A program made the position numbers and the translations under genes. Under the pieces are notes generated by a model that was given only the letters and a program-made list of their open reading frames with translations, made no database searches and had not been told where the DNA came from. 64,000 nt of DNA from NCBI GenBank assembly GCA_024516035.1, contig CM044955.1, positions 41,078,556-41,142,555 on the forward strand. The letters are read 5' to 3'. Within the stretch, counting starts at the first letter, position 1; each line of letters begins with the position of its first letter. Source of the DNA: Bactericera cockerelli (taxonomy: Eukaryota > Arthropoda > Insecta > Hemiptera > Triozidae). This document shows positions 34,346 to 48,785 of this stretch, piece by piece.

Positions 34346-34622
34346 ATTTCTGTATTCAAAGTGATATTGACGCAGTCTTCAGCGAACTTTATTTTGATTA
34401 AACCATGTAGGTTGCAGGTACGTATTTTTCTCGAGAAAAATTCTCCCTATTTCTATTACCTATTTCTAGCTTTAATAGAAAACAATGGAAAAAAAGATTA
34501 GGGACGGTTGAAGTTATCACAATAATGTATTGGCATTATATTGGTTAAATACTATTTACAAAATATAAAATCGTATTCTCCAGAAAGCTTAAAATATTAT
34601 TTTTAAAAGTTGTAAACCTTAA

Positions 34623-34913
34623 CACGTTCGTTACAGAACGGCCATATGTGGATGTTTTTGTGTTTTTCTTTGGGACCGAAAACACACATATGGCTGTTAT
34701 CAAAATTTTAACGAGGGACCGGACATCCATATATGGCCTTTTGGAGGTAGGTTGTTAGTATTAGAACAGATATAGGATCGATTCTTGTACAAATACGATG
34801 CCAAATATGCAAAAAAAACCTGGGGACCAAAATTTGGTCCCCAGGATGCAACAGCAACTTTACCGCCTGGTCCCTACGTAAAACTTGAAAAAAATGGCTT
34901 GGTAACGAACGTG
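34623..34913. mobile_element. piggyBac-type MITE (291 bp) flanked by TTAA
   Basis: Inverted repeats CACGTTCGTTAC occur at both ends, each preceded or followed by TTAA (34619-34622 and 34914-34917), the classic piggyBac target duplication. There is no coding capacity. Inside is a near-perfect palindrome around GGGGACCAAAATTTGGTCCC (about 34831-34857). Its ends do not match those of the 9.7-13.3 kb piggyBac. Confidence 0.85.
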
Positions 34914-35103
34914 TTAAATCTCTTTCATGTGTTTCTTCTCAATTTATTGCCCTAGTCAGTATTTATCACACATTAATTTTTTTGCCTACTAAACGTGATA
35001 CAGCATTATGTAAATAAAAATTTAGTTATACCACAAAGAACAATAAAATTAGTTTCTTCTAATAGCAATGTTTGCTGTTCACGAACACTGAATGATTGAG
35101 TGG

Positions 35104-35109
35104 TTTATT
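35104..35109 (-). terminator. Polyadenylation signal of the amino acid transporter
   Basis: TTTATT on the plus strand (AATAAA on the minus strand), about 174 bases beyond the transporter stop codon. Confidence 0.6.
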
Positions 35110-35282
35110 ATCTATTGATTCCATTGGGACCCATTTATACTTCCACCGCATTCAATGATAATGCGAAATATTAACGAAGTCTTTTAAGTATCATGTCTGA
35201 CTCAAGTCACGGTTTGATTGAATTGGGAGAAATCAGAAATTGATTCACCAAGTAAATCATATTGTGTCGAATACTTTCGTCC

Positions 35283-38200
35283 CTATTCCGAAGCAACATT
35301 TTCTTTGGAAGACACAAAGTTCTCGTTTTTAATGCCGCTTTTGACGTCCGCCATTTTCATTGCAGCGAAAGTCTTGTTGTGGGACACCTCTCTCATCCTC
35401 TGCTTGATCCCTTCTTTGCTGTTCTTCAAACTGTACGTCAGGTAGATGAATGTACCTGGAATGAGTAAAAGTAATTTGCAATGTTTTTGTAGCGACGGTG
35501 AAGTAATTAATCAAACATTTGGGTGTGATAGGTTTATTCGATAACAATCTTCTTCTTTTACTTAGCATTTTCCCAAACCTACTTGGGGTCGGTTCGAGAA
35601 AACCCAAACCATATATTCCATGAATACTTTCCTTTCAAATCTATCTATTTAGGTAGTCAAATCATTTCGGTTTCACTTAAAATCAAAAAAAAAAAAAAAA
35701 AAAAAAAAAAAAACAAAAACAAACAAAACATTTTCTCACGATAAATAATTAATAACATTAAATCAAAACAGGTGGTTTACGTAGAGAAACTAATCTTTTC
35801 TAGCCAAACTTACCAACAGCCAACCAAATGAGAAATCGAACCCAGGTCGCCATATCTAGTTTCATCATGAGGTACACGTTCATGAATATGCTGAGGCAGG
35901 GCAGGAAGGGCATCATAGGCACTCTGAACACCGTGTCGGGAACCACCTGGGGCTGTCGGGCCAGGATCGTATAGATAGCCAAGTAGAGAACCACCTCCAG
36001 AGCGAACAGGAATTTGATCCAGAGCGGACCATCGGTGAGATTTTCCTCGCCATTTGTAATCATCATGCAGATGATTGCAGTCATTATAGCTGAGAATAAA
36101 GAATAAATAATAGTATTTATCTTCAAGTTCGTCAGCAAACTTTGAAGATTATTATTGTTCAATTCTTTATTATATGCAAGACACAAATTTATTATATGCA
36201 AATAATATTGATTACAAAAAAAGAAGAAAATAATGTCAAGAAAGAAAAACATAAAATGGACACATAAAACTACATTAGAACTAATACGATTGTACAGTAC
36301 ATGTTCATAATTATTATTACTATAGTAAGCTTTATTAGGTAGAAAAAAAAGAAAAAAAAAAGAGAATGAAGTTAATATCCTACCTAAAGGGCGGGGTTAT
36401 TGCCTGTGGCAATCTCTTCCACCCAACCCTTATTGGCAACATTACTCCCTTTCATTCTAAAATACTAACTTCGCAGGAGGGTGGTCTAACTATAACGAAC
36501 TAAGGAGACCAGTGACTTATACCATATAATATGTTCTCCAACTTGAGACTTTGGTCCTCTTCAGTCTCGTACTTTGAAGGTGAGATAAAATTGATTTTAA
36601 TTCGCGGGTGAAATTGACTCGACGCCGTGTGAGTAATGTAAGAATACTCTTCAGACATTCGACATAAAATATAATATGTGAGCTTATTCAAACTTACTGA
36701 AAGCTAGGCAGGCCATTTCCGCAACGTACTGCGTTGTGGAGGTGACGTATTTGGCTCCGGCCAAGTTAAACAATGTTGACACGCACAGGAGAGTCTTCTG
36801 GGTGACAGGAATGTCGCTGTTGGGAACTGGGATAGCACCGTTTTGCCCTCCATTTGAGAAGCGGCCATCCCTCTTTTGTGTAGAAGGAAGAGGATTTGGA
36901 TCACGATACCTGAAATCAGATAAATAAAGGATAAAAGATTTCTCTCATTTTATTTAACAGAAAATTTATTCGATTCTATTGATGAGATTAAGTGGCAAAT
37001 TCAAAATCCATAGCAAACCAAAAACATCCTAGAATTTTGTCAGAAGTTGTTTTATAAAGTTCAAAATTAATTGTTCGCCGCTTCATCTGGAATACAGAAA
37101 CACAAGAGGTAATTCCGGAAAAATATTACCCTTCAACAAAAGACTTTTATATGAAAATTAAAGTCAATGTTTACATTAGATACAGATATAATTAATTTCA
37201 TTGAACCCTTAGGTCAGTTTCTTTTATCTGAATTATTGTTATTATTTTATTTACCAAAAAAAAAAAAACCTAACAGAAATCGCTGTTGTTTTAGGTGATT
37301 TTTGGAACTGCGTACAGAAACACCTACCTCAAAATAAGAACGCACAAGGACACAATGGTGTATGCCAGTAGAGTTCCAATAGACATCATGTCAATGAGCT
37401 GATCCAGTTTGAATAGCGCCGCCATTATTCCTAAAAAATAATAAAATATATTTATGTAAGCAGGTATGTATTATGTATGTCTGGTAAATATTCCATAGTG
37501 TTTCCTTTCACAAGTTTAGTGGTAAGAATTTAGAGTCTTGATTGGTTGAGCACCCATTTCCGAATCCTAGTGATGCTGGCCAGTCCCATGTCAAACCAGG
37601 CTGGGTGAGGTTAGTGTGTGTATTTCGGTTTGCTCATTTGTTAGTTCACCAGAAACGAACGGTAATATAATTATTTACTCGTAATATTTAAGGAACGTAA
37701 TATTTATACTTTCTTCATTGCACATTGCATACCTAAAACAATTACGGGCGCTCATACAATTTACATCGTCCTGCTGAAGTGTAATGCGAAATGTAACAGT
37801 GGGAGTGTGAATTTTAGATCAATAAAATTAAAATTATGAAAGTTATTATGAAAGTTCAATCTACCTATATCATTGCTATCAAAACTAGGAGTATATTTGT
37901 TAGATTTAAAAAAATAAATAAAATATTTTTGTAATCTTGACAGTTTATCTAAACGCTAAATCAAAATATTGTATTAAAAAATTGGCGACTAAAGCTTAAG
38001 CTTAGTTTATAATTATTATTAAACTGTGACCCACCAGACCATGACACGAGCATGTCATGTTAGAGATGTTATAAAATACGTGTATGAAAGCCCTTACTGC
38101 CTACAGACTATAGCCTATTTAGTTACAACTCTACGGTTCTACTGAAATTGTAGGTTATTTTTATTTGTGTGAATTATAGGGTTGATGTCACAGTATCCCA

Positions 38201-41200
38201 TTACATGAAATTTTACATATTTACCTACAATATTAATGTGAGCACACTTGCTATACATGAACCGTTTAATTTCAATATATCAATTTGCCATTATTATAGC
38301 AATCGAACTACTGGGTTCGATTTGAGCTGTTTACCTGCAAACACTCCAGACACCAGGGTGGCTAGCAGAGGGGTCTTGGTGCTAGGGTGGATGTGGGAGA
38401 AGAATTCGTACAGTAGACCATCGGACGCCATGGCGTATAGGACCCGGGGTAGAGGGAACATGGCACCCAACATACTGAAATAAGGTACATGTTATTATGA
38501 AGAATATGCGATATGCGTGTTTATACATAATAATTATGTATAAACACGCATATCATAATTAATGATCCTACCATGGTAAAATGGTCTCTTGATCTGAAAA
38601 TGAATGGTTTGAATCCCGGCTGGGAGGATTTTTCGGCACTACTGCAATATTTCCAGGAATCCTCGGCCCCCTCTGCATTGTTCGATGTCCTTCTCTTGAA
38701 AATAAAGTATAGCTTTACTCTATCACCGATGACAAAAACCATCACCTGCTTAAAATATGCTTGAAATTAATGTCGGAGATTGTACAAAGAAATTGTCACG
38801 TCAAAATGAGATCTAGGATTCAGCATAAATTAATACATAATCTTAACCCAGATAACGCGGTGAATTTTTTTGTTTTATTTTTTTGGAGTGATATAAATTG
38901 AGTCCTGAATCAAAATAAGTGCTGTCAACTTATCACTCGGACTCAAAACAAAGAGCTTAAGGTGTCGCCAACTAACCTCAACAAGCTGAGTTAATTAGAA
39001 AAATCCACAATGTAGTACCTTTCACCAGATGGGGCTGACGTCCTTCCAGAAGGACGTCCTTCTGGAAGGACGTCAGCCCCATCTGGGTTAATATATAAAT
39101 GTCAAAGTCATTGACTCACTGACCACTGACTGACTGATCATCGCTCTACAGCCCAAACCGTAAGTCCTAGGAAGCTGAAATTTGGTAGGTAGCTTTGTCT
39201 TATAGTCTAGATGTGCAATAAGACGGGATTTTTCGAAAATCCCACTACAACACCTGCCATTGGCGAAAAAGGATTTTTTGCTTTCACGGCCATGCCTCGG
39301 CCCGCAAAGCGGGCGACAGCCCGCTAGTAAAAATATAAAAGTTACTACTCCCCACCCTCTTACTAAAAAATTATTTATTAAATTCCAAGTTACCTTGTAC
39401 TGAGAGCGAACAGAGATCCCGTAGTGACAATCCATTTCATAAGGGGCCATCCCACCTTCTCAAAAACGTAAGGGAATGGTGCTTCGGGGTCCTGAAAAGA
39501 AAGAGTGTAAAATAATTCTAAAAGCTAAATAATTACTAATTTATTTTACAAAAACTAAGGTACTGAGTAATTTTCACATGTCTTTCTTTAAAAAGATTGC
39601 CACACGAAATTCCGACAAAAAATCCATTATTTTTTAAAAATCATAATGCCTAAAATCTTACTTTCTTTTCTAGTCAGGTATCTTGCTTTCTTCCTACCTA
39701 TTGTTATAACGGCAGCTTAATCACGCCGGAGATATTATGGTCTCTGGTCGGGATTCTACTGACGTTGTTTTAATTGGGACAGGAGCTATGAGAATGTGAG
39801 GCCTTTTTAAGATCATCATAATCCAACATGGGTGACTTTTAAAGTACAAAAGCCATGAGAACATTATCTTTGTAATCGACTCCATGTAATCTAAGACGTT
39901 TTGAACCCAATTTGACATTTTGTTCAATAAGCTGGTTTGTACATGTACATGGCTGTTTATAATTCATCAGCCGGATCATCTTGCAAAAATCATTAGTGAC
40001 TCACCTGATCGTAGTAAGGCCACATCAAAGTAAGCACACAGGCAATGCCAAAGTTACTGATGAAAATGACAATCAGCGATAGAATAATTGACAGAGGGAT
40101 GTTCCTCTGCGGTTTCTTCGCCTCTTCTCCACAGGTGGCGATGCAGTCGAACCCAATGAATCCGAAGAAGCACTTGGCGGCCCCCGCCATGATGCCACTC
40201 ACCCCCCAGGGGGCGAAGCCGCCCTCCCCGCCCTTCTTATCCGCCGGGATGTTCGCCTTGGGGATGGACCAGTTGGCGAAGTTAACTGTTGACATTATTA
40301 AACATGTTGGATCAAGTTTTATTTACAAATGACATAGAATATATACAATATACAGGGTGATTCAGAAAAGTACCGTCAAACGTTAACCACATATTCTATG
40401 GGCTAGTTAAGGAGGGGTCAACTCTATTAAAGAAAGTGCGCAAATGCCTCCTAACGGAGGTACACGCCCCTTAAGGTGTTTTTAAACAATCGAAATTTTC
40501 ATTTTACGGCTTACCTATTTGGGATATCGCAATGTGGTAAAAAATTACTCTCAATACTAGATAGCACCTTTCTTTTGGCACAAAATTTAACACCATTCCA
40601 ATGTCAGGGGCGGTCTCAGGAGGGTCAGATGGTAAGAAAAAGGTTCTAACTTTTTAGTCGTTGCTTGTAATTGAATTTGGTTTTCACCCTATTAAAACGT
40701 CTGTCATTGTCTACAAAAATGTTCTGGATAATTTTTTTCTCTAACCAACACAATTGCTTGAAAATTGAAATTGAAGATTTTAAAACCGCATTAAGTTTTG
40801 AAACCTATGCAACTAGCAGACAATTTTAGAACAAGAATTTTCAGCCAATTCATTATTTAACAAAGAAATACACCTGGAATATTTGAACGTGTTCGTCAAT
40901 CTTTTCGAAGGCGTATGGAGGTCTGCATTGAAGCCAGAGGAGCCCATGTGGAACATTTGCTGTAAATCTTATTTCGGCTTAAGCCCTTTAATTTCGATTT
41001 TCAAGCGTTTGTGTTGGTTTGAGAAAAAAAATATTCAGAACATTTTTGTAGACAATGACAGACGTTTTAATAGGGTGAAAACCAAATTCAATTACAAGCA
41101 ACGACTAAAAAGTTAGAACCTTTTTTCTACCATCTGACCCTCCTGAGACCGCCCCTGACATTGGAATGGTGTTAAATTTTGTGCCAAAAGAAAGGTGCTA

Positions 41201-44200
41201 TCTAGTATTGAGAGTGATTTTTTTACCACATTGCGATATCCCAAATAGGTAAGCCGTAAAATGAAAATTTCGATTGTTTAAAAACACCTTAAGGGGCGTG
41301 TACCTCCGTTAGGAGGCATTTGCGCACTTTCTTTAATAGAGTTGACCCCTCCTTAACTAGCCCATAGAATATGTGGTTAACGTTTGACGGTACTTTTCTG
41401 AATCACCCTGTATACATACATAGAAATAAAAAATAATAAAACAAAACTTGATCAAGGGCGGTGCTAATGCCAACGGCATTCTCTTCCTTTAGAATTTTTT
41501 AACAATTCTAAAGGAAGTTTAACTTTTTAGAAAAAATTCTAAAAAGCATTAGAATTTTTTAACAAGAATTCAGTTGCCAGAAATACCAGGAAATCACTAT
41601 AATCAGGATTACCACTAGCCAGGCACGTCGCGTCGATGGCATTGATGACACGTTGAATACGCCAGTTCTTGTGCTGTCGCCTAAGTTAAGCAACGTCCAG
41701 CGAGGTTAGGAGTTGGATGGTTGTAATCAATTTTGAACCCTCGTGCCCCTAGCTCTTCCCGGCCCAACCCAGGCTGAGTGAGGTTAATGTGGATAGCTGG
41801 AGATAGTAAGTTTCCAGGAATGGAGCTACTACCTACCATCTACTAATTATTAATATTATTACTATTAGTTGAGTTTCCATCACGTAGAGAAACACGGCCC
41901 TGTTGTTCTCTCATTTATAGTGAACCGAGAAAGTATTGGCTTTAGTGTTTATAAAAATAATTTCGACCCCAGTTCATATCAAGTTTCCGTAGTGTAGTGG
42001 TTATCACGTGTGCTTCACACGCACAAGGTCCCCGGTTCGATCCCGGGCGGAAACAATGTTTTTTTGCATTAGAATAATTATTAAATTTTATAGACTTTAG
42101 ACACGATTGTCAATAAATTATTAGGCAATTTTATTATTCTTATTGACAGCGTTGAAGAATTAAAAGATTTTTTTAATTTTTTATGTCTGCCTAATAAATA
42201 ATAATTGTGATGATCAGTTCATAATACATTGTAGGTAGGTACCTATAATAGAAATCAAGCAAAACGCTAGTTTTGCAACGCCAAGAAAAACAAAGCGAGC
42301 GTGTATACTTACGCTAAACCTAGTTCGTATGTATTTTCTTTTGTAGACAAATACGATAAGTTGGTATTATAAATAAAAAAAAATGTTATGAAGTATGTAT
42401 AATTGTATATGAAGGTTAGGTATCTACCTTTGAAGGACCCTGCCACCATCATAGTAGTGACAGTTGCCAAGTTGATGAGGGTGAAGACGTTGTTGGCCAA
42501 AGTGGATTCCTTGACCCCCCATGCAAGGAGAACTGGAAGAAATGTCAAAGTATTAGGTATACATAAAAATAACACAAGGTATCTTGACTCTTGAGCTAAT
42601 ACAGAGTAAGATCATTATCACAGCTACAAATACAACATTATACGAGTACAGTCATACGTGTAGGTACGTAAACATAGGTAAAAAAAATCCATGAAAATAC
42701 TCAAAAAATAATATTATAGGTAGGTAAATATAATACATTATGTATACGACATAAAATATATATTCATACGAGTAGACTATAGTGATATAGGTAGGTATAT
42801 AACTTCTCATTGCCCATTAGAGTTTTTTTACATGAAAAAATTGGCGAAGATAAAAAGACATGGTTTTCAGAATGTAAACAAGGATGAAGCAGTTTCAAGC
42901 TTTTTATTATCTGTGAGCTAGCAAGGATTAGGATAAAGGTTAACATTGAAATGTTGTTTATTCAGTACAAATATATTGTTTAAGTATCCATACTTAATAG
43001 TATACTTTTTTTAAAAGTCCCTTTCAACTGCTATATCATACCGAGATAAGGGTTTCACCCTCACTGGGAACCAACCCAACACCCAGCTACATACAACTTT
43101 ACCCAGCCTGGGTTGAGCCGGAAATTGCCAGCATCATGAGGGTTCGAATTTGAATGGATGATTCAAATTCGTCTCTATTGCAGTGGCGGCTCGTCGGGTG
43201 AAGACACTGAAGACATTTTCACCTAATTTTGAACAGTGAAAACACTACTCATAATCCCTTGAACATGGCACAATTGATCCAACTCAAAAAAAAAAAAAAA
43301 AAAAAAGAGTACGCTTTGTGTAAAATAGATCAATGCTGCTTAACATTTCATGTTACTTTCCAAGGAGAACACCAAATGTGAAGACAATTCCCAATTGTCT
43401 TCAGTTGTCCTTGAATCAACCAATCAGAGTTGAGTATTTCCAAGTAGGTATCATGAAATATTAGGCAAGAACTATATCTATGTAATAGTCTGAGGACAGT
43501 CTTCAGTTGTATTCAGTTTACATTATCTACACGACCTCATACGAAATGTCACGAAGCCACATACCATGCGCGATGTCACGTGTTTTTGATATTAACATTG
43601 TTGCCAGTAGCATTATGCCAGACCTAGGAAACCAGTCAATGATTTAGCCTCCCATATCTAGCACAATCTTGTAATATTAAAAAAAAAAAAAAATAAATAA
43701 TAGTAATAACGTAGGCGTTAGGAAAGCAGGATTTTGTGTCAGGAATTTTGGATATTATTTCTCATTTTTTGGGTTCGAGTTTTATACATAGTTCCTAAAC
43801 GATAGCTGATACCAATAAATTTTAACTACTTAATATGTATCTTGTCAACTATAGTGTTAAAAAGGACATCTCGATTGAAGTCAAATCTCGGAAATAATTA
43901 TTTAATGTAGGTACCGAAATTGAGCCAAATAAGATAATCTTTTATCTAGTTGTTCCAAGGGCTACGTATGAGTTCGGTGCGGAAAATAAAAAAATGTATG
44001 AGTTCGGTGCCGCCTAAAAAAGGTCATGTATGAATTCGGTGCCGCCTAAAAAAGGTCATGTATGAATTCGGTGCCCTGGTACTTACCCTGATGATCAGGT
44101 AATTATAGTATTTTTTTCCTTATACGCATGGCCTTCAATTAATAAACCGAGGCATGGCCTTCATTGTATTTTACCTAACCCTACTATAAAACCAAGGCAT

Positions 44201-47200
44201 GGCCTTCATTGTATTTTACCTAACCCTACTATAAACCCAAGGCATGGCCTTCATTGTATTTTACCTAACCCTACTATAAACCCAAGGCATGGCCTTCATT
44301 GTATTTTACCTAACCCTACTATTAACCCTAGGCATGGCCTTCAAGGAGGAAATGGACAGCCTTGCTGAATGTAACTGTCTACAACATAATCTACTAACTT
44401 AATAACAGCAGGATGACTGTTAACAAGCAACAGAGTACATTATAAAAAAGCAATCAATTTATAAGTCATTAGGACCGCACCGAACTCATACATCACCTTT
44501 TTTCGGCGGCACCGAATTCATACGTGCGAAAAAGGTGCTGGTAATCTTCGCACCGAACTCACCTATTGCCGTTCCAAGAAGTTTTTAAATAGGGACAATT
44601 TTGGTCCTGTTTAAGATCCTGACTATGAAACCACTTTAAAAAAAAAATCATGAAATTAGACGTTTTGAAATGAAATTCTCAAAAGAAAATTCTGTTCAGG
44701 CGGTGTAGTATTATTTTTTTAAATAAATAAATACGTCTTACATGATTTGAGGGATTTCTTTAAATTTAAAATATAGCTCTTGAAGTTTGTAGAAATTTAG
44801 CTATGAAATTAACTTGGCAACATTGTATCTCTTATCTTTAGAATGTAAACAAAACTTGTAACAATTTTATTAGATTATTTTCAAATCTTTTCAACGGTAA
44901 TCAAGTGACTTTTAATTGGTGTAACTAGTTAATAAAGTTATTTCCCAGTATTTGATACAGGATAGAAACATTATTCCTACCTGATCTGACCTGTGCTTTT
45001 CATAATAAGTTGAATATGAAGTAGCTATGTACTTCTTTCAGTGTCAGAAATAACATTATAATATGCAGGTTGCAGGTAGCTAAGCACACAGCTTCCAGTG
45101 AAGTACTTAAAATTATAAGGCAATATCTGTGTTTTTCATAAATAGTCATTTAAACATCAATGGTAACACAAATTTAAGCTGATTTTATATTTGTAGTAAG
45201 TATGTTTTCTTAGATTTATTTTGTAATCTGGTGGTGGATTTTCTTCCAGTTTTGGATTGTAATTTTTAGTCTTCAACTAACTTTCTTTCCTTCCCAGTTC
45301 TAACCCCTTTTTAAAATGTTGTATCTACCTATCTACTGAGGTATAATCCTAATATTTTTATTTTAATTCCTTTTTACCAACTTTTAGTTAATATTTTTTA
45401 TTAAGATGAATAAATATTTTTATTAAGATGAATAATTAATAACAATATTTCAAAGAAACAATGAGATTCCCACAAAATCATGGGTTCAAACATTGAAAGT
45501 AACCCCATTCAGATTAAGAAGTAATGAGGATAAGAAAATATTATGATTACTGGATGTCCAATTTCTCCAATTACTATAACCAACACTAAAAAAGTAAAGC
45601 AAATGCCTGCCCCACAGCCATACAGTTCAAGCCTGAATGGTTTATGAAAAATGAATGGCTGTGTACCAGCTCAAGTGTTGATAAATTGTTCTGCTGGCCT
45701 TGTTTATTTATTAAGTACCAAGTGTTCTCCAAAAAAAGTACCTATAAAAACTTATATGATGCAAAACTGGTATGAGAGAAAATCATGCTCTGCAGGGAAA
45801 CAGCCATAACTTACAATGGGCTGTGTTTATGAGACCATAAGAACTAAGATCTGATAAATTAATAATTTTATTTTTTCAATACTTCTGGGTATAATTTGTC
45901 TTCACCTAGTCTTGAAGTCAGGAGCCGCCACTGCTCTATTGTACCTGGAAGTTGCTTAGCGTGCTAAAGATGATTTATTGCATTAATTATGAGTAAACCA
46001 AGAAGTGCGTTGTAATTTTATTTGTAATGAAGAAGATGTTGTACAGATGTATAACACATTAGTACTATATTTTCATAAGTGACCCTAGAATATTGTTTGA
46101 GTACCCACTATCCTGCTACCCTGATAAAAAGGGTAAAACCAAACTTCCAATAGTTTTGATTGAAAAGGAAAATGTGGTCTTGTTCATCTAGAATTGTAGA
46201 CTACACAAGAGCTGTTTACCAGTTAATTTTTTCTTACTTTGGGGATGATAATATGGAAAAATTAATAATGGTCAGGTTTTTACATTGAAAATTAATAATT
46301 GACTTACAAGACAGAACAAAAACAAGGCCAGCGGCCACAAAGTCGGGATATGGGGCCATGAAGCTGATGTGCATTGGCATCACTTCCATCATGACATTCC
46401 TGTTCACGTTGCCTAACAACGCGTCAACTTGATCCGACATAGCTTTGGCAACACTGGCGGTACCTGAAATAAAATTTAAATTTAATTATTTTTAGTGACG
46501 ATATCAGGCCTCCTCCGCCCTCCGTGAGGCAGACATGAACGAAAAAACTTCAGAAGATCCCTAGCGCTGAAGTTGGTTTTCTTGGTCAGAAAACTAAGAG
46601 GACATACGAATAGGTAATATTGGAAGATTTGTAGGTACTTCTGTACTTATTGGGTATCTATTTCCTTGTATGAGGCATTCTTCACACTGTCAATAGTCAA
46701 TAAAATATTTTTTTATGAAATTATCAATGAGTGAGTATAATAATTATAATGAAGCGCCTTTTTATGATGGTGAAATAGAAAAAAACACAATACTTTCGAT
46801 TTCTAATATTAGAAATTTAATCGGAACTACTAATACCTAATAAATAAAGGCTTTTTCAATGGAATAAGCTCTCTCATAACTGGAATGAGGTATTTTAATA
46901 CAGAATGACTTCTCAATATTGAAGCTCACCAAAGAAATATTATTTTATTAATTGAAAGTTAGTATTTACAGTACTATCGCAATTTCTTACTCACCTATAC
47001 AATACTCTAAGATTAAATTCCACCCTATCACATAGGCAATGAATTCCCCTACGGTAACATAACTATAAACATAGGCAGACCCTGCCTTTGGCACTCTAGC
47101 GGCAAATTCAGCATAGCAAATTCCTGAAATCAGACATAAATTGGTTTTTATTAAGACACTTGAGAAGAAACGTTTACAAACAGGTAATTAGTATAAACAT

Positions 47201-48750
47201 TTTACTATCAGGAAAAGAAACTAACACTACCTATAACAGTAGATATTTTTATGATTTTTGTATATTTTTGTAGTTTGTATACGGTGCACTGGTGTAGTCA
47301 AAAGGTTAAAGCGCTAGTCTGGTAATCCAGGTAGCGTAGGCGCTACCTGGATTACCAGACTTTCAAATTCCACCTAGTGCATGAATTTTTCATCATTAAT
47401 TTGAGTTTGTGACCACATAATTTAATAACTCTCTGAGGGTTAGGCGGTAGAAAATGCTGTATTAATCTCGCCTGGTGGTTACCTTCCACTAAAACATTTT
47501 ATTATTATTATATTTTTTGATCATTAAATAAAACATATGGAATTATTTTTTTGACAGTACCTGGTTACCTACTTTATTTTGGAAAGTCCTTGCTACAGGA
47601 CCGTATTATTGTTAATTAATTTGGCCCCTGGTGCTGATTGTAAAATTAGATTTTAGTAATAGGTAGGTAGGTATAGAAATATAGACACTTATACGTACAA
47701 GTACAAGTTTTAATTTCACTGACTAATAATAATTATTCATTTCAATATCACGCTATGCAGCAACTCATTGTTTTCAACTTTCTTCCTGGCAAGAGTAGAC
47801 CGAAGATATATTATTATTTCGATGTCTGCACAGCTATCAGCCTGGGACAGGCTAAATGTTGTTCTCTATTCTGACCTACATGCCACTTATCACTGTCACG
47901 CCTTATCACATGTTTGACACTGAATCCGCGGATATACAGGGTGTGCTATATCCATTGCAAAACTCTTTTGACATACATTAAACAAACCGATTAAAAAAAA
48001 ACATGTTCCATCAGTGAATGTGTCGATGTATAAAGCCTCCTCTACAAGTCAAGAGTCTTTATTTCTATTTCCCCAACATCTAGATCTAGAGTTTCCTCTC
48101 TTTCTTTGAACACCGTAATTCACAATGTAACAATGTCCCTGTATTGTGTATCTTTTGGGATCCAGGAAGTTAAAATTTAAGTTATCAAAATCAGCCTTGA
48201 GTATTGTTAGGTACTTTAAAGATGAAAATAGTAATTGCCATGGCGATTTTCTGCCAAAATTTATCTTATGCGCTTTTAAATTCCTCTCTTTTTACTCGAT
48301 AATAGTAGTTTGACAATGACCTGCAACCAGAGGAAAATGTGGACACGAACATTTTCCAGAACATCATAACCAGGCCTGGTTTTCATATCAACCTAGCTAG
48401 ACCATCTGGTCATGTGATTTCTTGCATGGCTTCAAAATTTCTACTTCTTTTCTGCATTGGGAGACAAGTACGAGTCTAAATGAGGGACCTAACTATTAAA
48501 AATCTGGTGTAAACATCACACGACTTTCCTTATCATATTAAGAATATTAGGAACAGGACCAAAAGCCACTGGTGACTCATAGGTAACAGTTTTCTAAAAA
48601 TAAATGTCAAATTCGTAATCAGCACTTCAAAATCATTGGACTTGATATGTCACAACCCCCATCAACGATAAATAATACAAAGTTGGTCAAATGGGGACCC
48701 TCGAAAATACCGGTAAATTTTGGAGCCGTGTTCCAAAAGGTTCAAGATAT

Positions 48751-48785
<35 letters not shown>

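Larger units (their letters stand above)
43181..45933. mobile_element. hAT-superfamily element, non-autonomous (2.75 kb)
   Basis: The ends CAGTGGCGGCTC are inverted at 43181 and 45933, a typical hAT terminal repeat, and both ends continue with GTGAAGACA-like sequence. CTCTATTG at 43173-43180 and 45934-45941 is a perfect 8-bp target duplication, as expected for hAT. No transposase frame survives inside. It carries a second transposon at 43960-44570. It lies in the transporter intron between exons 4 and 5. Confidence 0.9.
43012..45990 (-). mobile_element. 5S-headed SINE (family D) split by a hAT element
   Basis: The 3' part is at 43012-43180 (minus strand: GATGCTGGCAATTTCCGGC; CCAGGCTGGGTAAAGTT; GAGGGTGAAACCC) and the 5S-like head resumes at about 45942-45990 (GCTAAGCAACTTCCAGG). 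The interruption is exactly the 43181-45933 hAT element with its 8-bp duplication. Confidence 0.8.
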
